Positions 1 to 6,867 of a stretch of 7,747 bases of DNA are shown piece by piece; positions within the stretch are counted from its first letter, which is position 1, and every line of letters begins with the position of its first letter. Source of the stretch: DRQF01 sp964559135. GTDB taxonomy: Bacteria; Planctomycetota; GCA-002687715; DRQF01. The notes under the pieces were generated by a model. The model saw nothing but the letters and a program-made list of their open reading frames with translations, did no database searches and was not told the DNA's origin. The stretch covers positions 1 through 7,747 of the forward strand of contig CAZLGG010000147.1 in the NCBI GenBank assembly GCA_964559135.1, in the 5' to 3' direction. Made by a program: the position numbers and the translations under genes.

Positions 1-2527
1 AGAAGAGGAGCATGAGTTGGCACTTGACCCACTCCTCCTCGGGGAGACCCTGTAGCCGGCCGCTCTCCCGAGGCCTTCCCAGGGACGCTTCGAGCGATTC
101 GACCTCGCGGGCGAGCGCCTCTTCTTCCTCGGCGGAGATGGAAGGCCGGCAGAGGCGCACCTCGGGAAGAAAGACGCGGTTCATGAGCGTGTGAATGTCC
201 TCGCGACGACGCTCTTCCTTGAGGATTTCCGTCAAGGCCAAAAATTGCGCCTCGGCCACGCGCTCGTAGAACTCGGCCGCCTGACCGGCGATGCGCTTCA
301 GCCAGAACCCGATCAACATCGGTATGGCCGCGAGAAGACCGATGACGAGGACGGGCAGCGAGAAGAACTTGAACAGGAACGAGTTGATCGCCTTGATCCA
401 GGCGAACTTCGTCAACCGAAGGAGATTGACGAGGAACACGAGGACAGTCGTCACGCCACCGAGGACGAGTAAGCGCTTGGCGGGGCGCGAGGTCAGTTTG
501 ACCAACTGATCGCCCATGCGATCCAGGAACTGGGCCCCCGTGATCGTGCCGTAGAAATCCGCGAACCAGTGGATGAGGCGCTGGAGCCCGCCGAGGAGAT
601 CCCCGGCGAGACGTCCCAAACGCGCCGCCGTGCCGAGGGGATCGGGCGAGCCCATGGGGCCGAGCACGAAGCGCACCGGGGCGAAACGGCGCAACAGAGG
701 CAGTCTCAAGACCGAAAGCGCCGCGGCGAGTTGGCGGGCGGTCTCGACGCCAATGAACTCGGCCACCTGCTCTTCGTCCAGCTCCCGCATGCTCTGAATC
801 ACGTCCTCGACGCGAATGTCCTCCGCGGCGAGGGGTGAACCCAGAACGCCGAACTCCCCACCGGCGGCGATCGGCCGGGCAATCTCCCTCTCGAGGAACG
901 CGAGGAGCGCTTGCACCATCGTCCGACGCGCCACGAGCCCGAGTGCGTCCGCGGCCCGACCCGCGTCTCTTCGTATCGCCCGATCGAGCTCCCGCGCTCT
1001 TTTGAGTTCGGTCGGAACGCCCTCGTCCGACCGGCCGTCGGAGAAGAAAAGGACGTTGCGGTTGAGAATACCGGCGTTCTGCTCGACCAGACGATCCAAC
1101 GTGCGCGTCATGAAAAGGAGCGCCCGGACCAACCTCATCAGAGGCCTCAAGAAACGCGCCAACCGCAAGAAGTGAATCAACCGGGCGCCGTTGAGGGCGA
1201 TCGCCTCGTTCAGGGCGACGGACATGTACGCGAACGGGATCGAAGGCAGAAACTCGGTGAAGAAATGTCTTCGTGCGTATCGCAGTCGGCGCGGACTGAG
1301 CCCCATCCTGACGAAGAAATCGACCAGAAAAACGAGGCAGATGGCGGTATCCGCCCAGATCGTCCAGGGAATGCCGCCGCGGACTCCGCCGACATCCTGC
1401 TCTTCCACATCGAGCCAGGGATCGATGTAGTGGTCGACGACGATGAGAGCCAGCACCGCGACCAACAGCCAGAAAATGAGTCGGTCCCAATTGCGAACGA
1501 GCCGCGGGCCGAAGAACCTGTCGAGGCGTTCACCAAGGACGACGTCGCTCTCGAAGTCCTGAAAACGGCGGCGGAATCGATTCAGCCTGCGAAAGGCCTT
1601 CCTCGCTCTTGTCTGTTCGTCGGAATCGAGGACTCCGATCCTCTTGATCACCGAACGGCATGCGGCCGCCAGCCGGGCCGCATCTTTTTCGAGTTCGAGA
1701 GTCGTCACCCGATGGGGCCGGCTCTTGCTCAACGCAGCCGTCGCGCGCATCTCTTCGAGTTCGGCGGCCATTTCCCGGGCGGCTTTCACCGCGGCGGCGA
1801 CGGACGCCGCCGCGGCATCAGTGCGGAGCCAATCCAAGAACTCTCGATCGAGTGCGTCCTTGGTGGTCTCGAGTTCGTCTCGCAGGGCGAGGACATCGTC
1901 GAGGTGGGGCTGCGACTCCCGACGCATCTCCGCTCGCAGGGCGGCCAAGGAGCGTGCGGCGGAAAAGCCGTCGAGGGATCGCGATCGGCCCGTGGCCAAA
2001 AGGTCCTTGGCCCGGCGGAGCCGCCGCTCGCCCTCGCTTTGAAGGAGATGCCTTCGCACCGCGGCCACGTCGGCCTCCAGCGCCGACTGATCGGAGGCAT
2101 CCTCGGCCCTGTCCTCGCGCACGTTTTCCTCGATGTCGTCGAGGACATCGGTCAGGAGGGGCAGATCGTCGCGCAGCGGGAAGCCGCAGGCTCGCCGCGT
2201 CACGCGACGGAGAATCCGCCCCTGGGTTTGGAGGAGCGCCAACGCGAGAGCACATCGACCGGGCTCGGAGTCCGTGGGATGGCCCGACTGGGAGGAATCC
2301 AGTTGGAGATCCTGGAGCAAGTCCCTCAAAACCCCGCGGGACTCTTCGTCGCCCACGGGCATGACTTCGCGAGCGGCCGAGAGCGCTTCGTCCAGGAGGG
2401 GAACCACGTCGCCCAATCCGCCGCCCTGCTCCACGACGTCGTGGGCCCGTCGGAAAACGGCCTTCAACCGCCTGAGAGGCGCGCTCGAGTCCCCGATCGG
2501 TCCTTCCGGAGAAGAGTTGTTCGTCAA
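1..2527 (-). CDS. Large membrane protein with S1-S4 voltage-sensor-like domain and no visible pore (3' end beyond window)
   Basis: An open frame of 842 codons runs from a TTG start at 2527 off the left edge, so the C-terminus is missing. The start is chosen because GAGGG (2535-2539) lies 7 nt upstream and the symporter stop codon is 16 nt away. Residues 1-345 are charged, helical and Ala/Leu/Arg/Glu-rich, with likely coiled coils from about 200. Residues 347-473 resemble the Ion_trans S1-S4 module: S1 349-366 ending in D365; S2 388-408 with D393, F400, D403 and R407; S3 about 421-439 with E425 and the pair P431-F432; S4 449-473 with R449, H452, R455, R458 and R461 at every third residue. No selectivity-filter motif (such as GYG) follows. 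Residues 496-685 are mostly soluble-looking. Two further membrane helices follow (about 686-703 and 723-743), then a charged helical tail. The voltage-sensor assignment is by pattern. Overall function and substrate are unknown. Confidence 0.85.
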   Translation of the reverse strand, partial: MTNNSSPEGPIGDSSAPLRRLKAVFRRAHDVVEQGGGLGDVVPLLDEALSAAREVMPVGDEESRGVLRDLLQDLQLDSSQSGHPTDSEPGRCALALALLQTQGRILRRVTRRACGFPLRDDLPLLTDVLDDIEENVREDRAEDASDQSALEADVAAVRRHLLQSEGERRLRRAKDLLATGRSRSLDGFSAARSLAALRAEMRRESQPHLDDVLALRDELETTKDALDREFLDWLRTDAAAASVAAAVKAAREMAAELEEMRATAALSKSRPHRVTTLELEKDAARLAAACRSVIKRIGVLDSDEQTRARKAFRRLNRFRRRFQDFESDVVLGERLDRFFGPRLVRNWDRLIFWLLVAVLALIVVDHYIDPWLDVEEQDVGGVRGGIPWTIWADTAICLVFLVDFFVRMGLSPRRLRYARRHFFTEFLPSIPFAYMSVALNEAIALNGARLIHFLRLARFLRPLMRLVRALLFMTRTLDRLVEQNAGILNRNVLFFSDGRSDEGVPTELKRARELDRAIRRDAGRAADALGLVARRTMVQALLAFLEREIARPIAAGGEFGVLGSPLAAEDIRVEDVIQSMRELDEEQVAEFIGVETARQLAAALSVLRLPLLRRFAPVRFVLGPMGSPDPLGTAARLGRLAGDLLGGLQRLIHWFADFYGTITGAQFLDRMGDQLVKLTSRPAKRLLVLGGVTTVLVFLVNLLRLTKFAWIKAINSFLFKFFSLPVLVIGLLAAIPMLIGFWLKRIAGQAAEFYERVAEAQFLALTEILKEERRREDIHTLMNRVFLPEVRLCRPSISAEEEEALAREVESLEASLGRPRESGRLQGLPEEEWVKCQLMLLF

Positions 2528-2543
2528 GGACCTGCCCTCTTCG

Positions 2544-4067
2544 TTACGGGAGACTCCACCTCGCGATTCCCCAAACCGCGGCCGACACGAGGATGATACC
2601 GACGAAATTGAAGAGAATCCCCGTTTTCATCATCGTCCGCATCGGGACCTTCTCCGACGCGAAAACGATGGCGTTGGGAGGCGTAGCGACGGGAAACATG
2701 AAGGCGCAGGACGCGGAGAGGGTGGCGGCCAGGCAGACGAGACGGGCGATGTCCGGGTCTCCCAAGCTGGCGAGGATGGGAACCGTCACCGCCGTCGTGG
2801 CGGTGTTCGAAGTGAATTCCGTCAGAAACGAGAGGATCGTCGAGGTGCAGACGATCACGACGAGGGGGTGAAGGCTCATGAGTTGGCCGATGCCGCCGCC
2901 CACCCATTGGGAGAGGCTCTTCAAGCCGCCCGAGGAGGCCTGAAAACCCTGGGCGATGGCGAATCCGCCGCCGAAGAGGAGCAGCATGCCCCAGGGCACC
3001 TTGAGTCCGAGTCGCCAATCTGCGAGGGGTTTGCCCCCTCGCCGCACGCGGAGCGTACACAGCAGGAGGACGGCGAGGATCGCCACGGCGGAATCTCCGA
3101 CGCCGCTTCGGGCGCCGTTGGACAGTCGATCGAGCCCCAGGGCCCGCAGACCGTCGACCCAACCGGGGATGGGTCCCAACCCGCCCCGGAACACCCACAG
3201 GAGGACCGTGAGACCGAAGACCGCCATCACCGCCCGCTCCTCTCGAGAGAGGGGCCCCATGGCGGAAAGCCGAGTCCGCACGATGTCGGCCGCCACCGTC
3301 TCCTCCCGCGCGGGCAAGCGGTGGAGGACTTTCGTGAGCAACACCCAGATGATGAGGACGAAGACGATGACCAACGGCACGCCGAAGGCCATCCACTCGG
3401 CAAAGGAGGGCCTGAGGGCCCCGTCGAAGACGCGGAGAAAAACACCATTCGGGGCGGTGCCGATGGGAGTTCCCATGCCGCCCACGTTGGCGGCGTAGGC
3501 CGTGCCGAGAAGCAGGGCCACGGAAAAACGATCCGCGAGGTCGTCGTCGGCGGAGTCCTCTCTCACCTGCTCGACCAGGGCGAGGCAAAGGGGCAGCATC
3601 ATGAGCGTGGTCGCCGTGTTGGAGATCCACATGGAGAGCACGGCCACGGCGCACATGACGCCGAGGACCATGCGGGGAAGCCGTGTGCCGAAGAGCAACA
3701 TCACATGGAGCGCCAACCGCCGATGGAGGTCCCACCGCTCGAGGGTGAGAGCGAGGAAGAACCCACCGAAGAAGAGAAAGATGAGATCGTTCGCGTATTC
3801 GCCGGTGACCTGGTCGGACGACATCACGCCCAGGAGAGGGTAGAGAAGAATGGGCAACAGCGACGTGATGGGGATGGGGACGGCCTCCGTCACCCACCAA
3901 ACCGCCATGAGGACCGTGACGGCGAGCACTCGTTGGCCTTCCGGGGCCAACCCCGCCGGGCGCCCGATCGCGAGAACGAGAAGGAAGAGACTCAGCCCCG
4001 CCCAAAACCCCGTGCGTCGGACGAAATACGCCGATCCTGTGGTCCTCGGGACTTCGGGGCTTGGCAT
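2544..4067 (-). CDS. SLC13/DASS-family sodium/anion symporter
   Basis: This 507-residue polytopic inner-membrane protein has the normal length for the divalent anion:sodium symporter family, which imports di- and tricarboxylates or, in some members, sulfate, using a sodium gradient. Visible family signatures are WWVTEAVPIP (57-66), the segment YANDLIFLFFGGFFLALTLE (91-110), the first SNT motif at 149-151, GTPIGTAPN (199-207), the second SNT motif within TSNTATT (419-425) and ATPPN (461-465). The two SNT motifs shape the sodium and carboxylate sites in known structures, and both are intact. The ATG start is supported by AAGGAG (4075-4080), 7 nt upstream. The substrate cannot be read from the sequence. 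The gene is followed after 16 nt by the voltage-sensor-like protein, which suggests co-transcription. I see no convincing promoter of its own: its leader would lie antisense to the tRNA-Thr gene, or it may be transcribed from anmK. Confidence 0.95.
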   Translation of the reverse strand: MPSPEVPRTTGSAYFVRRTGFWAGLSLFLLVLAIGRPAGLAPEGQRVLAVTVLMAVWWVTEAVPIPITSLLPILLYPLLGVMSSDQVTGEYANDLIFLFFGGFFLALTLERWDLHRRLALHVMLLFGTRLPRMVLGVMCAVAVLSMWISNTATTLMMLPLCLALVEQVREDSADDDLADRFSVALLLGTAYAANVGGMGTPIGTAPNGVFLRVFDGALRPSFAEWMAFGVPLVIVFVLIIWVLLTKVLHRLPAREETVAADIVRTRLSAMGPLSREERAVMAVFGLTVLLWVFRGGLGPIPGWVDGLRALGLDRLSNGARSGVGDSAVAILAVLLLCTLRVRRGGKPLADWRLGLKVPWGMLLLFGGGFAIAQGFQASSGGLKSLSQWVGGGIGQLMSLHPLVVIVCTSTILSFLTEFTSNTATTAVTVPILASLGDPDIARLVCLAATLSASCAFMFPVATPPNAIVFASEKVPMRTMMKTGILFNFVGIILVSAAVWGIARWSLP

Positions 4068-4078
4068 GAACTCACTCC

Positions 4079-4107
4079 TTGCACCGCCATGAACCCCTTC
4101 CTATCAT
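4079..4107 (+). promoter_or_regulatory. Candidate sigma-70-type promoter for tRNA-Thr
   Basis: TTGCAC (4079-4084) and TATCAT (4102-4107) are separated by exactly 17 nt. The -10 matches consensus at 5 of 6 positions, the -35 at only 3 of 6. The bases after the -10 are GC-rich (GCGGGC, 4108-4113), as in the discriminator of stringently controlled stable-RNA promoters. Transcription would begin near 4114, a few bases before the mature tRNA 5' end. The -35 overlaps the Shine-Dalgarno sequence of the symporter, which is read from the opposite strand. Confidence 0.5.
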
Positions 4108-4121
4108 GCGGGCCGTTAAAG

Positions 4122-4193
4122 GCCAGAGTAGCTCAATGGTAGAGCACAGCTTTCGTAAAGCTGGGGTTGCGGGTTCGATTCCCGCCTCTGGCT
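4122..4193 (+). tRNA. tRNA-Thr (anticodon CGT)
   Basis: A full cloverleaf can be drawn by eye. The acceptor stem GCCAGAG (4122-4128) pairs with CTCTGGC (4186-4192), with T4193 as discriminator. The D stem is GCTC/GAGC (4131-4134 with 4142-4145). The anticodon stem CAGCT/AGCTG (4147-4151 with 4159-4163) closes a 7-nt loop TTCGTAA with anticodon CGT at 4154-4156. A 5-nt variable region follows. The T stem GCGGG/CCCGC (4169-4173 with 4181-4185) closes the loop TTCGATT. The anticodon reads ACG, a threonine codon. The 3' CCA is not encoded and must be added after transcription. The gene lies antisense between anmK and the symporter. Confidence 0.96.
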
Positions 4194-4197
4194 CTCG

Positions 4198-4227
4198 AGC
4201 CGAGGCCGGCCGGCCTCGGCTTTTTTT
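4198..4227 (+). terminator. Rho-independent terminator of tRNA-Thr
   Basis: A perfect 10-bp stem (4198-4207 pairing with 4212-4221) with a GGCC loop is followed by seven T residues (4221-4227). It begins 4 nt after the tRNA ends, so the tRNA is probably a single-gene transcript. Read on the minus strand, downstream of anmK, the same hairpin has no U-tract and should terminate poorly in that direction. Confidence 0.9.
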
Positions 4228-4237
4228 CCGCCGAGGC

Positions 4238-5380
4238 TCAATCCGTGATGCGTCCCAATCGGACCGGCCACTTGGCGCCCGTGGCGGCTGGAATATTCGT
4301 GGGGATGCCGAAGAGCCGGTCGTTGGCGAGGACGGCGAAGAGGAGCGCCTCTTTCGCATCCGGGTCGATGCCCTCTTCCATGAGACTCCTCACGGGAATC
4401 GGGTCGAGGCGGCGGCGGAGCGCCGCCATCAACGTCAGGTTGTGCAGGCCGCCGCCGCTCACGAGGATCTCCTTGACGAATCGGGGCTGGACCCACTCCC
4501 TCACAGCCGACTCCACCGCCAATGCCGTCCATTCGGTGAACGTGGCGAGGATGTCCAACAGTTTCATGTGGCGATGAGCCTCCAGGATGCGGTCGACGAA
4601 GGCGGCCCCGAAATCCCTGCGACCCGTCGTCTTCGGAGGCGCCTTCAAAAGGAACGGGTGCCGCGCCAGTTGATCCAGAAGAACGGGATCCACATGCCCC
4701 GTGGCCGCTCCTCGGCCGTCCTCGTCGAAGCCCGGGCCGACGGGCCACAGACGCCGTGCGACGAAGTCGAGGGGCATGTTGCCGGGCCCGGTGTCGAACG
4801 CCACGACCTCTTCGGGGCACTCCCCCACCCAGGTCAGGTTGGCGATCCCGCCCAGATTGAGAAGGAGCGTGCCGGGTCGATCGCGGAAGAGAAGATAGTC
4901 GAGATAGGGCATGAGCGGCGCACCCTGCCCCCCTGCCGCGATGTCCGCGGTTCGGAATCCCGCGACGACCGGGCAATCGAAGGCCTCGGCCAGGAGTGCC
5001 TCCTCGCCCAATTGCAGGGTCGCTCCGCGGAGACCGGGCCCGGCCGGCGGGGCGTGCCATAGAGTCATCCCGTGGCTGCCGATGAGATCCGGGTGGGCAT
5101 CCCCGTCGAGAACGTCCTTCGCCGCTTCGACGAAGACGGCTCCGATTTCCCAGTGGAGGCGACAGAGGGTGCCCGGAGCGAATTCCTCCGCCTCGAGAGC
5201 CGACTTCAGCCCACCGGGTAGGGGGCGACACGTGTAGCGGTCGACGACGAACCGGCTCTCCAATCCGTGACCTCGGACGCGCACGAGCGCCGCATCCACC
5301 CCGTCGCGAGACGTCCCCGCGTTCAACCCGACGACCCAACGCCAGGGCTTCTCCTTGAGTTCTTTCAGTCGATCCGTCAA
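4238..5380 (-). CDS. anmK: Anhydro-N-acetylmuramic acid kinase
   Basis: The 380-residue product matches AnmK along its whole length. AnmK is a cytoplasmic enzyme that hydrolyses the 1,6-anhydro ring of anhydro-MurNAc and phosphorylates it to MurNAc-6-phosphate during peptidoglycan recycling. Visible motifs: the nucleotide-binding segment GLNAGTSRDGVDAALV (18-33; MSGTSLDG in E. coli), SHGMTLWHAP (102-111), ADIAAGGQGAPL (145-156) in which D146 aligns with the catalytic aspartate, LNLGGIANLT (174-183), FDTGPGNMPLD (195-205), PKTTGRRDF (249-257), SGGGLHN (308-314) and KEALLFAVLA (343-352). It starts at TTG, supported by GGAG (5388-5391) 7 nt upstream, and has about 14 residues before the core fold. 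Departures from the E. coli protein include DFR to GFR (141-143) and HGQT to HGMT. No murQ partner is in the window. The gene is divergent from the response-regulator unit. Confidence 0.95.
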   Translation of the reverse strand: MTDRLKELKEKPWRWVVGLNAGTSRDGVDAALVRVRGHGLESRFVVDRYTCRPLPGGLKSALEAEEFAPGTLCRLHWEIGAVFVEAAKDVLDGDAHPDLIGSHGMTLWHAPPAGPGLRGATLQLGEEALLAEAFDCPVVAGFRTADIAAGGQGAPLMPYLDYLLFRDRPGTLLLNLGGIANLTWVGECPEEVVAFDTGPGNMPLDFVARRLWPVGPGFDEDGRGAATGHVDPVLLDQLARHPFLLKAPPKTTGRRDFGAAFVDRILEAHRHMKLLDILATFTEWTALAVESAVREWVQPRFVKEILVSGGGLHNLTLMAALRRRLDPIPVRSLMEEGIDPDAKEALLFAVLANDRLFGIPTNIPAATGAKWPVRLGRITD

Positions 5381-5399
5381 CGTGACTCTCCAGGTTCAT

Positions 5400-5428
5400 A
5401 CACTACCCGACGCAGAGAGCGCGGTCAG
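5400..5428 (-). promoter_or_regulatory. Weak candidate promoter for anmK
   Basis: On the minus strand, CTGACC (5423-5428; 4 of 6 to consensus) lies 17 nt before TAGTGT (5400-5405; 3 of 6). It would start transcription near 5393, just upstream of the anmK Shine-Dalgarno sequence. The match is poor and the leader would be very short, so this is only the best candidate in the 123-nt divergent gap. Confidence 0.2.
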
Positions 5429-5462
5429 TATCCGGCCCGAATCGCATCGGAGCGTGAAACCC

Positions 5463-5482
5463 ACCCGTTCTTGGAGACGGGT
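5463..5482 (+). other. Small hairpin in the response-regulator leader
   Basis: ACCCGT (5463-5468) and ACGGGT (5477-5482) can form a 6-bp stem with an 8-nt loop. It ends 9 nt before the GGAGG Shine-Dalgarno sequence (5492-5496). It could be a leader structure or an operator-like inverted repeat for autoregulation, or chance in GC-rich DNA. Confidence 0.3.
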
Positions 5483-5503
5483 CTAATCCCCGGAGGGTGA
5501 CGG

Positions 5504-6853
5504 ATGTCCAGAATCCTTATCGTCGACGACGAAGAAGCCGTGCGGGAATCCGTCTCGATGGCCCTCGAATACGTGGGCCACAGCGTGCTCCAGGCCCGCC
5601 ACGGCAAGGAAGCCTTGGACGTCCTCGAGAAGGACAACTCGATCGAAGTCGTTCTCTGCGACGTGAAAATGCCCGTCATGGACGGTCTCGAGACTCTCGA
5701 TGCCATGCGAGATCGCTGGCCCGATCGCCCCGTCGTCATGATCTCCGGACACGGCACCGTCGAGACGGCCGTGGAGGCCACGAAGAAAGGGGCGTTCGAC
5801 TTCATCGAGAAACCGCTCGATCAGGATCGCCTGACGCTGACCGTCAGAAACGCCGTGCGCAGCGCCGAACTGGAAGCGGAGGCGCGCAACCTCAAGGACG
5901 AACTCCTCGACAAGTGGCGGATCATCGGAGAGTCGCCCTCCATCGAAGCCGTCCGCAAGACGATCGAACGCATTGCTCCGACCGATGCGCGGGTGTTGAT
6001 CACGGGCGACAACGGTACGGGCAAGGAATTGGTGGCCCGGAATCTCCATCTTCTTTCGCGGAGATCCAAAGCCCCCTTCGTCGACGTCAACTGCGCGGCG
6101 ATTCCGAGGGAGCTGATCGAGAGCGAGCTCTTCGGTCACGTGAAAGGCGCCTTCACCGGCGCGGATCGCGACAAGACGGGGCGCTTCGAGCAAGCCCACG
6201 GAGGCACTCTTTTTCTGGACGAGATCGGTGACATGGATATCACCGCACAGGCGAAGGTCCTGCGCGTCCTCGAATCCGGCCGTGTCCAGCGCGTGGGCGA
6301 GCCGGGTGATCGCCAGGTCGACGTGCGCATCATCGCGGCGACGAACAAGGACCTCGAGGAGGAAGTCCGCGAGGGTCGCTTTCGCGAAGACCTCCTCTAT
6401 CGTCTGAACGTCATTCCGATCCACCTGGCGCCTCTGCGAGAACGCGCGGAAGACATCCCGGTCCTCTTGGAGAAGTTCAGCTCGGACGCGTGCCGCAAGT
6501 ACGAACTCCCCTGCAAGTCGTTCACGCCGGAGGCCATCGCGCGTCTGCAAAGAATGGAGTGGTCCGGAAACATTCGCGAGCTACGCAACTTCGCCGAGCG
6601 CGTCGTTCTCTTGAGTCCCTCCGACACGATCGGACCGAAGGAACTGGACCTGTTGGGAACTCAAAGTCCCAAGGGTCTCGACGAGAGCGTCTTCGCCGCA
6701 CCGACGTTCGAGGAGTTCAAGCAGCTCAGCGAAAAGCTCTACCTGCAGAAGAAACTCGTCGAGAACGAATGGAACATCAAACGCACCGCCGAGTCGATCG
6801 GAATGCAGCGCAGCAATCTCTACAAGAAGATCGATCGATACAACCTGAAGTAG
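5504..6853 (+). CDS. NtrC-family sigma-54-dependent response regulator
   Basis: The 449-residue protein has the complete three-domain plan. The receiver (about 1-120) has the acidic pair D8-D9, phosphoacceptor D53, S81 and K103. The AAA+ domain (about 140-380) has Walker A GDNGTGKE (168-175), the sigma-54 contact loop GAFTGA (215-220), Walker B TLFLDE (235-240), arginine-finger candidates R292 and R294, and sensor II near R358 in GNIRELRN. A Fis-type helix-turn-helix lies at about 425-445. It should act in the cytoplasm, activating sigma-54 promoters when phosphorylated. The architecture and the wording of the HTH resemble NtrX/AtoC-like regulators, but the target genes are unknown. The ATG start has GGAGG 7 nt upstream. 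No histidine kinase is adjacent. The next gene, a lipoprotein, begins 14 nt after the stop, so the two are probably co-transcribed. Confidence 0.96.
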   Translation: MSRILIVDDEEAVRESVSMALEYVGHSVLQARHGKEALDVLEKDNSIEVVLCDVKMPVMDGLETLDAMRDRWPDRPVVMISGHGTVETAVEATKKGAFDFIEKPLDQDRLTLTVRNAVRSAELEAEARNLKDELLDKWRIIGESPSIEAVRKTIERIAPTDARVLITGDNGTGKELVARNLHLLSRRSKAPFVDVNCAAIPRELIESELFGHVKGAFTGADRDKTGRFEQAHGGTLFLDEIGDMDITAQAKVLRVLESGRVQRVGEPGDRQVDVRIIAATNKDLEEEVREGRFREDLLYRLNVIPIHLAPLRERAEDIPVLLEKFSSDACRKYELPCKSFTPEAIARLQRMEWSGNIRELRNFAERVVLLSPSDTIGPKELDLLGTQSPKGLDESVFAAPTFEEFKQLSEKLYLQKKLVENEWNIKRTAESIGMQRSNLYKKIDRYNLK

Positions 6854-6867
6854 ACGAAAGAGACGCC

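Noticed and set aside
474..1100. A potassium-channel pore after S4
   Set aside because: No TVGYG, GYG, GFG or similar filter and no pore-helix-like segment was found between S4 and the next membrane helices.
911..2596. A 561-codon open frame on the plus strand
   Set aside because: It is antisense to the voltage-sensor protein and gives a low-complexity Arg/Glu/Gln/Pro-rich product with no motif. The minus strand gives proper membrane helices and a ribosome-binding site. Long antisense frames are expected at this GC content.
2524..4005. A 493-codon minus-strand frame overlapping the symporter
   Set aside because: It is an offset reading of the symporter DNA, rich in Arg, Gly, Pro and His, without family motifs.
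2133..4142. A 669-codon open frame on the plus strand
   Set aside because: It is antisense to the symporter and to the end of its neighbour. The product is dominated by His, Glu, Asp, Gly and Arg, whereas the opposite strand encodes a full SLC13 protein with all its motifs.
4122..4193. tRNA 3' end as an integration site for a mobile element
   Set aside because: No second copy of the tRNA 3' end and no integrase gene are present in the window.
4116..5399. A 427-codon minus-strand frame over anmK, starting at an ATG
   Set aside because: The product is Arg/Gly/Pro-rich noise. The anmK frame shows every AnmK motif, and its TTG start has a well-placed Shine-Dalgarno sequence.
5381..5503. A sigma-54 (-24/-12) promoter for the regulator
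   Set aside because: No GG/GC pair with the required spacing in a TGGCAC-N5-TTGC-like context was visible.
5483..6550. A 355-codon minus-strand frame opposite the response regulator
   Set aside because: It mirrors the codon bias of the regulator gene on the other strand and has no recognisable domain. The plus strand encodes an intact NtrC-type protein.
6490..6867. Upstream in-frame extension of the lipoprotein
   Set aside because: It would overlap the regulator gene by about 360 nt and bury the clear signal peptide and lipobox that begin at 6868.
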